Of a stretch of DNA of 64,000 nucleotides, positions 43,962 to 55,058 are shown piece by piece. The stretch is from Heloderma charlesbogerti (Eukaryota; Chordata; Lepidosauria; Squamata; Helodermatidae), in NCBI GenBank assembly GCA_026122225.1, contig JANEZZ010001957.1:620001-684000 (forward strand), in the 5' to 3' direction. The notes below the pieces were generated by a model, which was not told where the DNA came from, did no database searches, and worked only from the letters and a program-made list of their open reading frames with translations. The position numbers and the translations under genes are program-made. Numbering within the stretch: position 1 is the stretch's first letter; every line of letters starts with the position of its first letter.

Positions 43962-44674
43962 TAGTGCTGTGCCGAAATCCCACCTCCCCATTCGCAACTT
44001 CATCATTTCCCTGTGAAAGAGGCAGTCGTTTTTCTGCCTCTTTCGCAGGGATGCTGAGAATTGCAGAGAAATTTCGCAGGGTGCAGGGCTTCAGGGCATA
44101 CCTTACTGTAAGGAGATGGCTGAGGGGGGTTATGTGTGCTCTTTATTTTACTGTTTTTACCCAGTTCTGTCCTTGCAGCCTCTCTGGCTGTTTGAGCTTT
44201 CTGAAAAGACCCCTAGGGGACTTAGCCAGGATGTCCTCCCTTGGGACTTTCCAGTGCTGTTGCCCGCTGAGTGCCTGAAAGTGGAGAGAGGCATTTTTGG
44301 TTTTGCTTTGTTGTTATTAAAAGTCCTTTTCACAACAAGAAAAATAAGTATTAGAATAAGAATAAGAATAAGAATAAGAATAAGAAGTCTTTGCTCAGCT
44401 TTCAGGCACTGGTTAAGTCCTCTAGGGAGCTTTCAGAAAATTCAACCAACCAGAGAGGCTACAAGGACAGAACTGGGTAAAAACAGTAAAATAAAGAGCA
44501 CCCACAAACCTCTCAGCCACCACCTTACAACAAGCTAAGCACTGATGCCCAGCACACTGCGAAATGTCTCCAAAATTCTCGCCCCTTCCCACAATTTTCA
44601 AGTGCAATTTCTTTTTGCCCCTCCACCCAATGAATGGTCGAAATAAATAGACTGAAAAATTTGGCACAGTGCTA
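43962..44674. mobile_element. Large fold-back element of about 710 bp
   Basis: The two halves are inverted copies. TAGTGCTGTGCCGAAAT at the left end pairs with TTTGGCACAGTGCTA at the right. GGGTAAAAACAGTAAAATAA on the right (about 44475-44494) mirrors TTATTTTACTGTTTTTACCC near 44143-44162. AGAGAGGCTACAAGGACAGA mirrors TCTGTCCTTGCAGCCTCTCT. The loop (about 44290-44390) contains (AATAAG)n. The end sequence resembles the TAGGGCTGTGCA terminus of the 2883-4845 element, suggesting a hAT relation, but no 8-bp duplication was found. Confidence 0.85.
44353..44387 (+). repeat. (AATAAG)n microsatellite in the fold-back loop
   Basis: Nearly six perfect hexamer units. Confidence 0.95.
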
Positions 44675-44919
44675 TTTCTGCATAACCATTCTGCATAACT
44701 CAGATCTCCTCAAAACATTTATTCATACTTCTATCTATATAGCAAGCCCATGACCATTTTAGAGACTTGCAGAAGATATCAGAGGCTGCAGAATAGCATA
44801 GGCTGGCTTAACTGGGACCCAATCAAGACTAGCTGGAAACAATGAGCAATTGTTTTCTCTTGCCATAGTTGAGGAAAATAGTGTACAGTGCAGGAAGCCC
44901 ATTGGATTATATGTTAGAG

Positions 44920-45055
44920 TAAGGGCAGGCAACCTAGTGCCCTCCAGATGTTTTGGACTACAACTCCCATCAACCCCAGCCAGCATGGCCAATGGTCAGG
45001 AATTATGAGAGTTGTAGTCCAAAACATCCAGAGGGCAGCAGGTTGCTTTTCCCTG
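44920..45055. mobile_element. Palindromic hAT-type MITE with target duplication
   Basis: TAAGGGCAGGCAACCTAGTG and GTTGCTTTTCCCTG are the ends. Flanks TGTTAGAG (44912-44919) and CATTAGAG (45056-45063) match at 6 of 8. The core TTTTGGACTACAACTCCCAT is well preserved. Confidence 0.85.
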
Positions 45056-45063
45056 CATTAGAG

Positions 45064-45429
45064 AAATGTACACACAGCTCGTGCCACAATAAAATCGCTA
45101 GAATTTAAAGTGCCACAGCATATTTTAAAATGATCTTCTCATGTGTCATCTTGATAGCACATTTAACTCTCTGTGTTACCAATGTTCCTCTTAGCTTGTG
45201 GTTGTGATTAGCTAAAATGGTCTGGATATCTTTCTAGGTTATAAAAACTCTGCAGTGTTATATTTGAATTTATGTCCTTTAGTGGCAAAGCTACATGCCC
45301 ATGGGGGTGCTGAACTTTTATTTATTTATTTATTTAATATTTATAAGCCCCCTTTTTAGACCAAGTCCACTGATTGAAGATTAAGCCATGCAGTGCAAAT
45401 CCTAGCAGGTAATGTGCACTAAGCTTCCA
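45064..45429. other. No gene recognised; short TTTA run
   Basis: (TTTA)n at about 45318-45336, then CCCCCTTTTTAGACCAAGTC, possibly a decayed LINE tail. Confidence 0.4.
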
Positions 45430-46235
45430 GGTAACTAATAATCAGCATCATCCAGACAGTCTTGGATGATGCTGATTATTTGGATCTGTTCCAGTTTGGC
45501 TTTTGACCTTGTCTCAGGATGGAAACTGCCTAGGTTGCTCTGGTGGGTGACCTGTGCCAGGGAATGAACAGGGAGAGTGCAAACCTGCTGGTTCTCTGGG
45601 GCCTCAGCAGTTTGCAGTACCAGTAGACATAGCATCCTTCTGGACCACCGCTCCATAGTGGGGCTTGGGGGCATGGTGTTACAGTGGCTCTGGTCCTCTG
45701 GAGAGGCAGGCCCAGAAGATGGTTCTGCAGGACTTCTGTTCCAACTCATGGGTGCTGGTCCTTGGGGTGACACAGGGCTCAAACATGTCCCCTGTGCTTT
45801 GTATCATCTACATGAAGCCCCTGGGAGAATTCATCTGAAGGTTTAGGTTGAACTGTCATCAATACGCGGATGACACACACAGCACTACCTTTCATTTCCA
45901 TCTACTAATCCCAGGGAGGCAGTGGAAATCCTGAACAGATGTCTGGAGGCAGTTATGAGATGGATGGGGGTAAACAATGAAAACAGGAAGTTGAAAAGAC
46001 AGAGGTACTGTTGCTCAGGAAGAGCACTGATCTAGATGGAGGTTTGCAACCAGTTTAGCCAGGTATGCAGTTTGGGGGTTCTCCTGGATCTGGCCCTGTC
46101 TATGGAGGTGGCTTTGGTAGCCAGGAGTCATTTTAGCAGTTTATGCTGGTTCACCACCTGCAACCCTATCTGAAGAAAGTGAAACTAGCTTCTGTTAAAC
46201 ACACTCTGGTTATACAGTAACACTTTGTGCAGGGC
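45430..46235 (+). repeat. L2 LINE reverse-transcriptase remnant
   Basis: Reads LDDADYLDLFQFGF-like, then VGDLCQGMNRE, TQGSNMSPVLCIIYMKPL (fingers/palm), REAVEILNRCLEAVMRWMGV and VCSLGVLLDLALSMEV, in shifting frames with stops. Homologous to the fragment at 25381-26837. Confidence 0.8.
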
Positions 46236-46846
46236 TGCCTTTAAAAACAGCATGGAAGTTAGTGCAGACAGGACCCAAGCATGGGGGGCGGGGGGGAAGA
46301 CACTGCTGGAGATCCAGCCCCCTCTAGCCCAGAGTGCAACGCCTTTACCATGAGGGACATGGGAATTGAGCTAAATTGTAGATCACACTTGAGGATATTT
46401 ATGGGAACTTATTTCCCTGTAACTGCATACCTATTATCTAGATCTTGTGATATTTGTTGAAGCAACATTTGAGCAGAGAAAGAAAAGTTCTGTCAGGAGG
46501 TCTGGGGGCCATTTTTGTCCCCCAGACACTCCCATCCCTGCATGGGCTGCACCTCCTCCCCAGGGTGCAGAAAAAAATAAAAATAAAAATGGTATCCAGA
46601 GCAGCTACGGAGTGCCAAAATAATCAAAATTAGCTTGTTTGCAAGCTAATTTTGACCCTTTTGGTGATTTGTAGTAGCTATGGAGCACTAAAAGGCTTTT
46701 AAAAAAAAGAGTCAAAATGGCCTCTCCAGATGCCATTAAAAAAACAGATTTTTTTTACAATTGGGGGGACAGTGGGGGCCACAGTGAGGGACAGATGGTG
46801 CTGCATGCAGCCCATGGGCTGCATGTTGCCCCCCCCCGGTCTAGTG
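46236..46846. other. Unclassified, contains a perfect hairpin
   Basis: A 14-bp perfect inverted repeat, TCAAAATTAGCTTG and CAAGCTAATTTTGA, sits at 46624-46655 with a 4-base loop. GCATGCAGCCCATGGGCTGC is another palindromic stretch at 46803-46822. Probably a decayed DNA-transposon remnant. Confidence 0.45.
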
Positions 46847-46881
46847 TACACACACACACACACACACACTCACACTCTATA
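46847..46881 (+). repeat. (AC)n microsatellite
   Basis: AC dinucleotides, one interruption. Confidence 0.95.
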
Positions 46882-47089
46882 CTGTCATGTCTGGCTATAA
46901 ATATAACTCATGAGATTATTTGTATGACATAGGATTGTGGTATATGTGTTGCACTTTTGTAATGATGCTTGGGCCCAGGGTGCACAATGCAGCAGCAGGA
47001 TGCTTGTGAGGGCCGGGCAACTGAAGTCTTCCCCAAATGAGAACAACAGGGAGCACAAATGTGTGCAAAGATGATGCAAGCAGACAATA

Positions 47090-48970
47090 AGAGATGCAAA
47101 AAATCATTTTGAGGAGCTTATCGCACATATATCAAGACCAACAATAAAGAATTTAAATATATCAGATGCAGGAAACCACCTGAATTAATTCTTTTCATCT
47201 GTCTTCACTGCAGAAGATATGAGACAGATACTTGTGCCTGAACTGATGTTTTCAGGGAGTCTGAGGAACTGAGGCAAATAGTGGTGACAAAAGATGAAGT
47301 TCTCAACCTTATTGACAAACTGAAGGTTAATAAATAACCATGCCCAGATCGTACCCATCCTAGAGTTCTTAAAGAATTCAAAAGTGAAATTGCTGTTCTT
47401 CTAACAAAAATATGTAACATGTCCATAAGACCAGCCTCTGTTCCAGTGAAACAGCAATTTTTAAAAAGGGATCCAAAGGGGATCTGGGAAATTTCAGGCC
47501 AGTTAGCTTAACATTTGTTCTGGGTTAATTGGTTGAAAGCATTATTAAAGATAAAATTAGTAGGCATATAGAAGGCCAAGCCCTGCTGAAAAAGAATCAA
47601 CATGGCTTCTGCATAGGTAAGTCCTGTCTCACTAACCTTTTGGAGTTCTTTGAAAGTGTCAATAAACATGTAGACAGGAGTGATCCAGTAGACATTGTTT
47701 TCTTAAACTTCCCGAAGGTGTTTGATAAAGGCCCTCACCAAAAGCTCCTGAGCAAACTTAGAAGTCATGGAATAAGGGGATAATTCCTCTTATGAATCAG
47801 TAACTGGTTACATAAAATAAAGCAGGGAGTAGGAATAAATGGTAAATTTTCCCAATGGAGTGACGTAAATAGTGGGGTCCCACAGGGATCTGTATTTGGA
47901 CCAATACTTTTCAACTTGTTCATAAATGATCTGGAATCAGGAGTGAGCAGTGAGGGGGGCAATTTTGCTGACGACACCATTAGGATCACTAGAACAAAAT
48001 TATTTAGGGTGGTTAAAAATAAAAAGGGGCTGTGAGGAGCTCCAAAAGAATCTCTCCAAACTGGGAAAATGGGCATCAAAATGATGAATGTCGTTCCATC
48101 TAAGCACGTATAAAGCGATGCATGTTGGGGCAAAAAAAATCCCAACTTCACGTATATGCTGATGAGAACTGAGGTAGCAGTGACTGACCAAGAAAAAAAT
48201 CTTGAGGTTGTCGTGGACAGCTCGATGAAAATGTCGACCCAGTGTGAAAAAGGCAAAATCCATGTTAGGTGACATCAGAAAATGAATTGAAAATAAAACC
48301 GCCAATATCATACTGCCCTTTTACAAATCTGTGGAGCGACCACACTTGGAATACTGTGTACAGTTCTGGTCACCACACCTAAAAAAGGATACTGTAGAGT
48401 TGGAAAAGGGGCAGAAAAGGTGCAATTAAAATGATTAAGGGGCTGGAGCAACTCTTCTACAACATCTGGGATTGTTAGCTTAGAAAAATGGTGAGTAAGG
48501 GGAGAAATGATAGAGGTGTACAAAATTATGCATGGTGTGGAGAAAGTGGATGAGGAGACATTTCCCCTCCCCCCTCATAATACTAGAACCTGGAGTCATC
48601 CCATGAAGCTGATTGGTGGGACATTCAGGACAGATCAAAGGAAGCTCTTCTTCACACAGCACATAGTTAAACTATGGGATTCACTACCACAAAATGAAGT
48701 GATGGCCACCAATTTGAATAGCTTTGAAAAGGGACTGGACAAATTCCTGGAGGAGAAGGCTATTGATGGCTACTAATCCTGATTGCTATATTCTACGTAC
48801 CTCAGTATCAGAGGCAGTATGCCTATGTACATCAGTTGCTGGGGAACATGGGTGGTAGGGTGCTCTTGTCCTACTTGTGGGCTTCCCACAGGCAGCTGGT
48901 TGGCCACTGTGTGAACAGAATGCTGGACTAGATGGACCTTGGTCTGATCCATCATGGCTCTTATTTCCTG
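47090..48970 (+). mobile_element. CR1-like LINE, 5'-truncated, with most of the reverse transcriptase
   Basis: Starts near the CR1-type TATATCAGATGCAGGAAACC and ends GATCCATCATGGCTCTT. Contains reverse transcriptase from about 47220 and the CR1 C-terminal segment (48507-48776, KIMHGVEKVDEETFPLPPHN to KFLEEKAIDGY*), then the 3' UTR. Same family as 62186-63667. Confidence 0.88.
47220..48776 (+). pseudogene. CR1-like LINE reverse transcriptase, broken
   Basis: Would copy LINE RNA at its target site. Motif blocks seen in order are KKNQHGFCIGKSCLTNLLEF (about 47590); motif A as VFLNFPKVFDKGPH, where the catalytic Asp is Asn (AAC at 47706-47708); GVPQGSVFGPILFNLFINDL (about 47874-47934); and the active-site FADD at 47964-47975. 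Frames shift several times and a TAA/TGA interrupts (for example 47781-47783). Dead copy. Confidence 0.85.

Positions 48971-48971
<1 letters not shown>

Positions 48972-49011
<40 letters not shown>
48972..49011 (+). repeat. (ATT)n microsatellite at a LINE-LINE junction
   Basis: About 13 ATT units between the tail of a plus-strand CR1-like LINE and the tail of a minus-strand L2. Confidence 0.95.
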
Positions 49012-49013
<2 letters not shown>

Positions 49014-49828
49014 TTATTAATCACCCATCTGGCTGGTCACCCAGCCACTCTGGGCGATGTACAATGTATAATAAAACAGTTTAAAACAATAACATTCTAC
49101 AATAAAAACATTTTCTAAAATACCCTAACCCACCCCAAATGCCTGCCTGAACAACCACATTTTTAATGCACGGCGGAAGCTCATTAAAGATGGGGCATGG
49201 CGGAGTTCCCTAGGGAGGGAGTTCCACAGAGTGGGGGCCACCACAGAAAAGGCCCTCTCCCTCGTCCCCACCAGTCTAGCTGTCCTGGCTGATGGGACAG
49301 AGAGAAGGCCATCCGAGGCTGATCTTGTTAAGCGGCCTGTCTGGTGTTGCTGGAGGCACTCCTTAAGATAGGCTGGGCCGGAACCATATAGGTTTTAAAG
49401 GTCAAAACCAACACCTTGAATTTGGCCCGGAAAACAACTGGTAACCAGTGCAACTCCTTCAGCACTGGAGTGATGTGATCTCGCCGGCGGCTGCCTTTAA
49501 TCAGGCGAGCCGCCGTGTTCTGTACCAGCTGCAGCTTCTGAACCGTCTTCAAGGGTAACCCAACATAGAGCACATTACAGTAGTCTAAATGAGAGGAGAC
49601 CAGGGCATGTACTACTGATGGGAGCAGATGGTCGGGAAGGAAGGGGTGCAGCCGCCGTATCAGATGGAGTTGATACAGCGCTGTCCGGCTCACAGCAGAC
49701 ACCTGAGCCTCCATTGACAGCTGGGAGTCCAAAATGACCCCCAGGCTGTGGACCTGATCTTTCAAGGGTAGCCGTACACCATTCAACACCAGGTCAACAT
49801 CCCCCAGCCTCCTCTTGTCTCCCACCAA
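49012..49828 (-). mobile_element. L2 LINE, 3' part with C-terminal coding
   Basis: Minus-strand translation (49828 to 49328) is open for 166 codons: VHSLGVILDSQLSMEAQVSA, ALVSSHLDYCNVLYVGLPLK, LVQNTAARLIKGSRRRDHIT and VLKELHWLPVVFRAKFKV. These are the classic L2 reverse-transcriptase C-terminal blocks. The 3' UTR follows to CCAGATGGGTGATTAATAAA. 5'-truncated; the open stretch suggests modest age. Confidence 0.92.
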
Positions 49829-49868
49829 AAGTTTATTTTCTTATCTTCATGTTGCATGTTGCATGTTG

Positions 49869-50505
49869 CACCAGTTACATTGGCTGTCTAATCACTTCTG
49901 GGATCAGTTTAAAGTATTGGTTTTGATCCTTGAAGCCCTAAGGAGTTTGGGCTCAGTTTATTCAAAGGATTGCCTGCACCCATATGAACCTGCCTGGGCC
50001 ATAAGATGGGCTTCAGAAGCCCTACTCTTTGTCCCACCATTAAGAAATATCAGGCTGGCTGGCACCAAGGACAGGGCTTTCTTTGCAGTGGCCCCTCCAC
50101 TGTGGGATTCCCTCTCTCAGGAGGTATGCATGTCCCCCTCTTTATTTAAAATATTTCTTGGTTGCCTTTTATGGCAGAACCCATATAACAATAAAACACA
50201 TCAAACCGATACAATATTAAGAGCAATAAAACTCAATAAAACAGTAAGAACAAAATAAAAACAGCAATAAAAACAGCAATATCCTTTGGAATCCTTCAAG
50301 CAGACCTTAAAAGCAGTTTTATTCTGCTCTGCTTCTCAGTGAAAATTTTACTAGCTTGATATTTTAGCTCCTGCTGTTTTTAAATTGGTTTCCATTTTAA
50401 TGTCTTGTTCCTAAAATATTTTTGAGATTTTTCTTCATTTGCTATAAGTTGCCTTGTGAGGGCAGCCTGAAAGGTGGGATATAAATTTATTAAATACTAA
50501 TAATA
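49869..50505 (+). repeat. L2 LINE 3' end
   Basis: CACCAGTTACATTGGCTGTC, GATCCTTGAAGCCCTAAGG, CTCCACTGTGGGATTCCCTC, then TGAAAGGTGGGATATAAATT as the tail. It is preceded by a (GTTGCAT)n triplet (49852-49869). Confidence 0.85.
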
Positions 50506-50748
50506 CCAATAATGATGATGATAATGATGATGATGAAAACTACTTGTTAGGCAGGAGATCCATGAGCCCAAATCTCTCTCTCGATACTAGTTCAGACTTC
50601 ATCAGTGTACGTATATATGATTAGAATGTGATGTCCCAAAGTATATCAGTTTACACTTTTTAAAATTTAATTTTGATTTGATTTTCTTTAAAGTATAAAT
50701 TAAAAATTACTTAATATCAAAATCTTCATAAATTCAAGTAATTCCATG
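50506..50748. other. No feature recognised
   Basis: GATGAT run at 50514-50535, then AT-rich sequence. Confidence 0.4.
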
Positions 50749-50762
50749 TAAACATTCATATA

Positions 50763-51108
50763 AAAAGGTAAAGGTAAAGGTGTCCCCAACCAGTCGTGTC
50801 CGACTCTAGGGTGCGGTGCTCATCCCCGTTTCTAAGCCGAAGAGCCAGCGCTGTCCGAAGATGCTTCCGTGGTCATGTGGCCAGCATGACTGAACACCGA
50901 GGTGCACGGAACGCTGTTACCTTTCCCGCCGAGGCGGTACCTATTTACCTACTTGCAATTTCTTGCTTTCGAATTGCTAGGTTGGCAGAAGCTGGGACTG
51001 AAGACAGGAGCTCACTCCGTCACGCAGCACTCGGGTCTCGAACTGCTGTCCTGCTGACCTTCCAGTCTGCAGTTCAGCGTCTTAACCACTAAGCCACTGC
51101 GGCCCCAT
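50763..51108 (-). mobile_element. Sauria-type SINE with 14-bp target duplication
   Basis: TAAACATTCATATA occurs on both sides (50749-50762 and 51109-51122). On the minus strand the SINE starts GGGGCCGCAGTGGCTTAGTG (A box within) and has CAGCAGTTCGAGACCCG (B box). It ends with AGAGTCGGACACGACTGG and an (ACCTTT)n tail. The final block is shared with BovB (see 8108-8130), implying mobilisation by BovB enzymes. It appears full-length, and the perfect duplication suggests youth. Confidence 0.95.
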
Positions 51109-51228
51109 TAAACATTCATATACATAATCATAAATATAATTAAAATATAACAAACACAACATTTCAAATGCTCATCTTTTGGAGAATGCACTCTAGTATA
51201 CAAAAAATTAAGAGAGATTTTGAAATTC

Positions 51229-51345
51229 CGCGTAACAGCACAATTCCATGCATGTCTACTCATAAATTATTCCCACTGAGTTCAATGGAGCTTACTTCCA
51301 GGTAAGTGGCTATAGGACTGCAGCCTAAGGCTGCAATCCTGTAGT
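51229..51345 (-). repeat. Copy of the TCCTATGCA/GTAAACATGC interspersed repeat
   Basis: CCATGCATGTCTACTCATAA, CCCACTGAGTTCAATGGAGC and CTTACTTCCAGGTAAGTGGC are the inverse of the pair at 20150-20360. Confidence 0.65.
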
Positions 51346-51690
51346 GTCAGGGAGGGCATCCAAGGGACCATAGGATAGTTTAGATCTCCTCCTCTGAGGC
51401 CGAAGAGAGAAGTCCAGTTTCAGAGGGCGAGATCCAACCACAGATGTCCCCTTCCAGCCCCCCTGAAACCTCTGCAGCACTTTCCTCTCTGATGTCAGGG
51501 CTCTGACACTGGAAGAGGTAAAAAGGGGGCAGATCAGGGATGTGTTGTGTGTGGATCACCACACAGGGTTTGGATCCACAGAGTCCAAAGCCCTCCCCAT
51601 CCCCAGACATGCCCTCTCCACAGGGGGAAATGTACACTAGCCCTGGAGCTATTATATATAATTTCCTTTCCATTGGTTGCAATGGACCTG
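51346..51690. other. No gene recognised
   Basis: Part of a 177-codon minus frame (51380-51913) that also runs through the CR1 tail at 51691, so it is not credible as a gene. Confidence 0.4.
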
Positions 51691-51752
51691 CATTGAGCAG
51701 GGGGTTGGACTCGATGGTCTCGTAGGCCCCTTCCAACTCTATGATTCTACGA
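51691..51752 (+). repeat. CR1 LINE extreme 3' end
   Basis: GCATTGAGCAGGGGGTTGGA, CTCGATGGTCTCGTAGGCC, CCTTCCAACTCTATGATTC: the last ~60 bases of a CR1. Confidence 0.9.
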
Positions 51753-52197
51753 AGGGATTTTTTTAATGGAAAGAAAAGGAGGAAAATGCTGCTCCTCCCT
51801 CCCTCCCTGCTAGTATGAGCCCAACATGGCATTGAATGAGGCGGTTCACTTGTCTTAGGATCTCTCCATGGCCCGGCAATAGGATTGCACTGCCCATTGT
51901 TGTGTTTATGCATCTCTCTGTCTTCTCTAACTCATATATAACTAGTAAGTTGTTGCCATAATGGCATAATCATACGATTTTCCTCTTACTTACATTGACT
52001 GTCACTTCCTATTTTGTTGCCCAGGATGGAGAGGTCGTTTAGAGATCTTCTCAGTCTGCTCAATGAAGGTGTCAATTCAGATTAAAAAACAAAAAGGGTG
52101 TGGGGAGGAAAATTTCCACGTTTGGGATTATTACACATAGGACTGAATATAAAACAGACACTATCATTAGAGTATTATATAAAACTATGGTATGATG
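51753..52197. other. No gene recognised
   Basis: Short CCTCCCT run at 51795-51807; otherwise unremarkable. Confidence 0.4.
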
Positions 52198-52335
52198 CAG
52201 TCTCCCCCAACCTGGTGCCTTCCAGCTGTGTGGGACTACATCATCCCCAGCCAGCATGGTCATTGGCTATGTTGGATGGGAGTGATGTGTGTTGTAGTCC
52301 CACATATCTGGAGGGCACCAAGTTGGGGAAGGATG
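52198..52335. mobile_element. Palindromic hAT-type MITE
   Basis: CAGTCTCCCCCAACCTGGTG mirrors CACCAAGTTGGGGAAGGATG. GTGGGACTACATCATCCCC mirrors GTTGTAGTCCCAC. No clear target duplication. Confidence 0.85.
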
Positions 52336-52357
52336 ATTTGGCAGCACTCGGAGTGCT

Positions 52358-52930
52358 GTGCATAGTTTTAGTTCTCCTTCATCATAGCTAGAAAATGTGC
52401 AGAAAGTGGAAGCCAAAATGATCCAAGGGTTGGGGCACTTTTCCTACAAGGGAAAGGTTTGGGGCTTTTTTGTTTAGAAAAATCATGGGTAAGGGAGAAC
52501 ACGATAGAGGTTTATAAAATCGTGTATGGTGTGAGAAAAGTGGCCAGAGATATGTTTTTCTCTCCCTTATAATACTAGAATATTTTATACTTCCACCACC
52601 TGGTGTCCTCCAGGTGTTTTTGGATTACAATTCCCATCAGACACGGACAACATGGCCAATGGCCATGTATGATGGCAGTTGTAGTCCAAAACATCTGGAG
52701 GGCGCCAGGCTGGGGAAGGCTGAACTAGAAATTGCGGGCTTCCAATGAAATTAATGAGCAGTGGATTCGGGACAAACTAAAGGAAGTACTTCTTCACACG
52801 CTGCACCATTACATAATGGAATTCTCTACCATAAGATGTGAAGACAGTCATTGACTTAGATGAGTTTCAGAGGGAATTAGATCTACCCTCCCTGAATTTA
52901 TATGTCAACACTTATTAGTTATAAATGATG
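52358..52930 (+). repeat. CR1-like LINE 3' part, interrupted by a MITE
   Basis: GCCAAAATGATCCAAGGG, GAACACGATAGAGGTTTATA, GTATGGTGTGAGAAAAGTGG and CTTCTTCACACGCTGCACC follow the C-terminal coding order of the CR1-like family. Heavily mutated. The MITE sits after the ATAATACTAGAA site. Confidence 0.75.
52581..52722. mobile_element. Palindromic MITE nested in a CR1-like LINE
   Basis: Flanked by TACTAGAA (52573-52580) and AACTAGAA (52723-52730), 7 of 8 matching. The interior has TTTTGGATTACAATTCCCAT against GGCAGTTGTAGTCCAAAAC, ending AGGCTGGGGAAGGCTG. Confidence 0.8.
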
Positions 52931-54440
52931 GCTAAATGTTCAGAAGCAGCATCCTAGTTCTAGCAGTGAACAGCCAGATGCTTCTGGACAACCCACAAGA
53001 AGGGCATAATTTCCCCTCTCACCCCAATAACTGGTATTCATTCTGGCTGTTCACTGCTGGAAACAGGATACTGAACCCTTGGCGCTCTGGGGCAGAGCCC
53101 TGCTAACCTCCAGAGAGGTCTCTTCTAAATTAGGATAACTGTTTGAAGCAGCAGGAGTCTGGGATGAAAATGTATGCAAAACGGAGGGACACTGGATAAT
53201 AAAGGGCATATTATGCCAGTAGCAAGGTGCATGAATTAAATGTATCATGTAGTAATAAAAGTAATATAAAACTCATAAAGAGTAAATAGTTGACAAGGGA
53301 TGTTTTTGTGCATTTTCTATTTTTATTTTACTGCAGATTCAGGAAAGGCTCCCAGTATTTTGGGATCAGAATTTGGAAATAACACAGGTTGGATCCAAAT
53401 GTAGTTAGAGGAGACCCATTAAAATCAATGGGAAAGTTAGTATGTATGACTAAGTCTGGATCTAACCCAATGAAATCACAACATCAATCCAAATTCACTC
53501 TTAAGTAAACTGTAATTTCTAGTGATGATTTGTCACAAATATGGCATATTCACAGATGTACCAATAGTCATGGAGGTGTTCTGGGACATCACCACATCAT
53601 TTGAATGTGCATCACTAAGCCTGCAAACATATAGTTGAGGGCAGACATTTTATTTATTTATTGAGTCTCTCTATCTCATTTCTTGCCCTGGTATGATCTT
53701 GGTAGGCCTTTGCAATGTGCCTTTCCCATATGTTTGAACTGGCCCTCAGGCCAATTCAGCCATCATGGCCCCCTTATGATATTTGGTAGCACATGAAAGC
53801 GGTTTCCAAATGTTTGATTTAACTGTATGGCATTCCTCTATACCTGCATCCCGTAATCCTGGTGGCCTCTCGCACCAGGATAGAGATTCTGCTGACAAGT
53901 AGGCCAAACCACATGGAAAACAGCTCCCAAGCATTACAGAATGTGTGCAATACAACCACATGGAAGTGATTTTTGGTGGTCTCTCTGTGGAGGCTATAGC
54001 ATGACCTTTGGTAATAGAGAGGAAAAATGTTAGATTTGCATACTAATGTATAAAAGTGAAACACTGCTGTGCATTTCCCCCCTTCGATGGATGTGGCACA
54101 GCCAGACCAAACTTTCTGCTTGGCAGTCAGCCCTTAAATTATCATCTCAACAGTTGTGTTTGTTTCCCCAAGTTTTCAAACTGAAACCTGTTCTTGACCA
54201 CAGGGCCTAACCTAGCCCACCTTTCCAAGAATAATCAATCCATCTTTTCTCATTGACTGTCTGATCTTCACAATTCAGTTTAAGAGACAGGGTAACACGC
54301 CAATTCATAAATTGAAAGGTAATTGTGCTTCTCATCAGGAAAGTCCATTTGTGGTGTAAGAGGAGGGGGAGAGCTGCAGAGCGGTGAGGGAAGCATCCAT
54401 AGTCCCCTCCTCTACCTTGCACGGTGTGCTAACGAGTCCA
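52931..54440. other. No gene recognised
   Basis: Includes a short TTTA run (53649-53665). Otherwise unique-looking. Confidence 0.4.
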
Positions 54441-54860
54441 CCCCCCTCTCCCTTCCCCACACCAAATCCGTGGAGACGGTAAGTACGGCGTATCCCCAGA
54501 TGGGGAGTGTAAATGCTTGTTCTTTGTAAATGAAGAACATAATTAACATTAAATTAAGGTAATACAAATGAAGACAACCCAGAGCCTGACAGGATGAGTG
54601 TTTGGGGAGGCAGTACAGAGGAGTGATTCATATTTTTAATTTACTGTGCAAATAGACTAGCAGGGCTTGGGGGGAGGGGGAAGGGCCGTCTAAGTGGAGT
54701 GGGGATTCTTCCCCCCACTGTTGTTTTGCTGTGCTTTAAGCACACAATGACTATTAAAGTCAACTGCCCATATAATGGGACATCTCCTACATGACTGAGC
54801 TCCGAGAGGCAGCTTGGTAGAGCCATAAATCCTTTTAGTGTTGTCTGCCTGGTACACAAC
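54441..54860. promoter_or_regulatory. Candidate conserved non-coding element
   Basis: Unique sequence with CATAATTAACATTAAATTAA, TTTTAATTTACTGTGCAAAT, ACAATGACTATTAAAGTC and CATATAATGGGACATC. Inferred from motif density and absence of repeats. Confidence 0.3.
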
Positions 54861-54980
54861 CTTGGGGGAGCAGCAAGAGATCACTAGGTAAATATACACC
54901 TTCTTCCACCCTAAGGATGTCCTGGGGAAGGTGCCTTCGGCCTCTGCCCATCAACTGGCTTGGAGAAAACTTCTCCACAG

Positions 54981-55058
54981 CAGCCTTCCCCAACCAGCCT
55001 TCCCTGGTGCCTTCCAGATGTGTTGGACTACAACTCCCATAATCCCCCAGCCAGCTCT
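54981..55058 (+). mobile_element. Half copy of the palindromic MITE
   Basis: AGCCTTCCCCAACCAGCC shows a small internal duplication of AGCCTTCCC, then GTGTTGGACTACAACTCCCA; the right arm is absent. Confidence 0.75.

Noticed and set aside
43954..44682. Search for an 8-bp duplication around the fold-back element
   Set aside because: ATCACATC and TTTCTGCA do not match, so the transposon class is left open.
50763..51108. Possible tRNA gene at the head of the Sauria SINE
   Set aside because: A and B boxes are present but embedded in a SINE with a BovB-like 3' end and target duplication.
51380..51913. 177-codon minus-strand frame
   Set aside because: Crosses a CR1 3' tail (51691-51752), so it cannot be one host exon.
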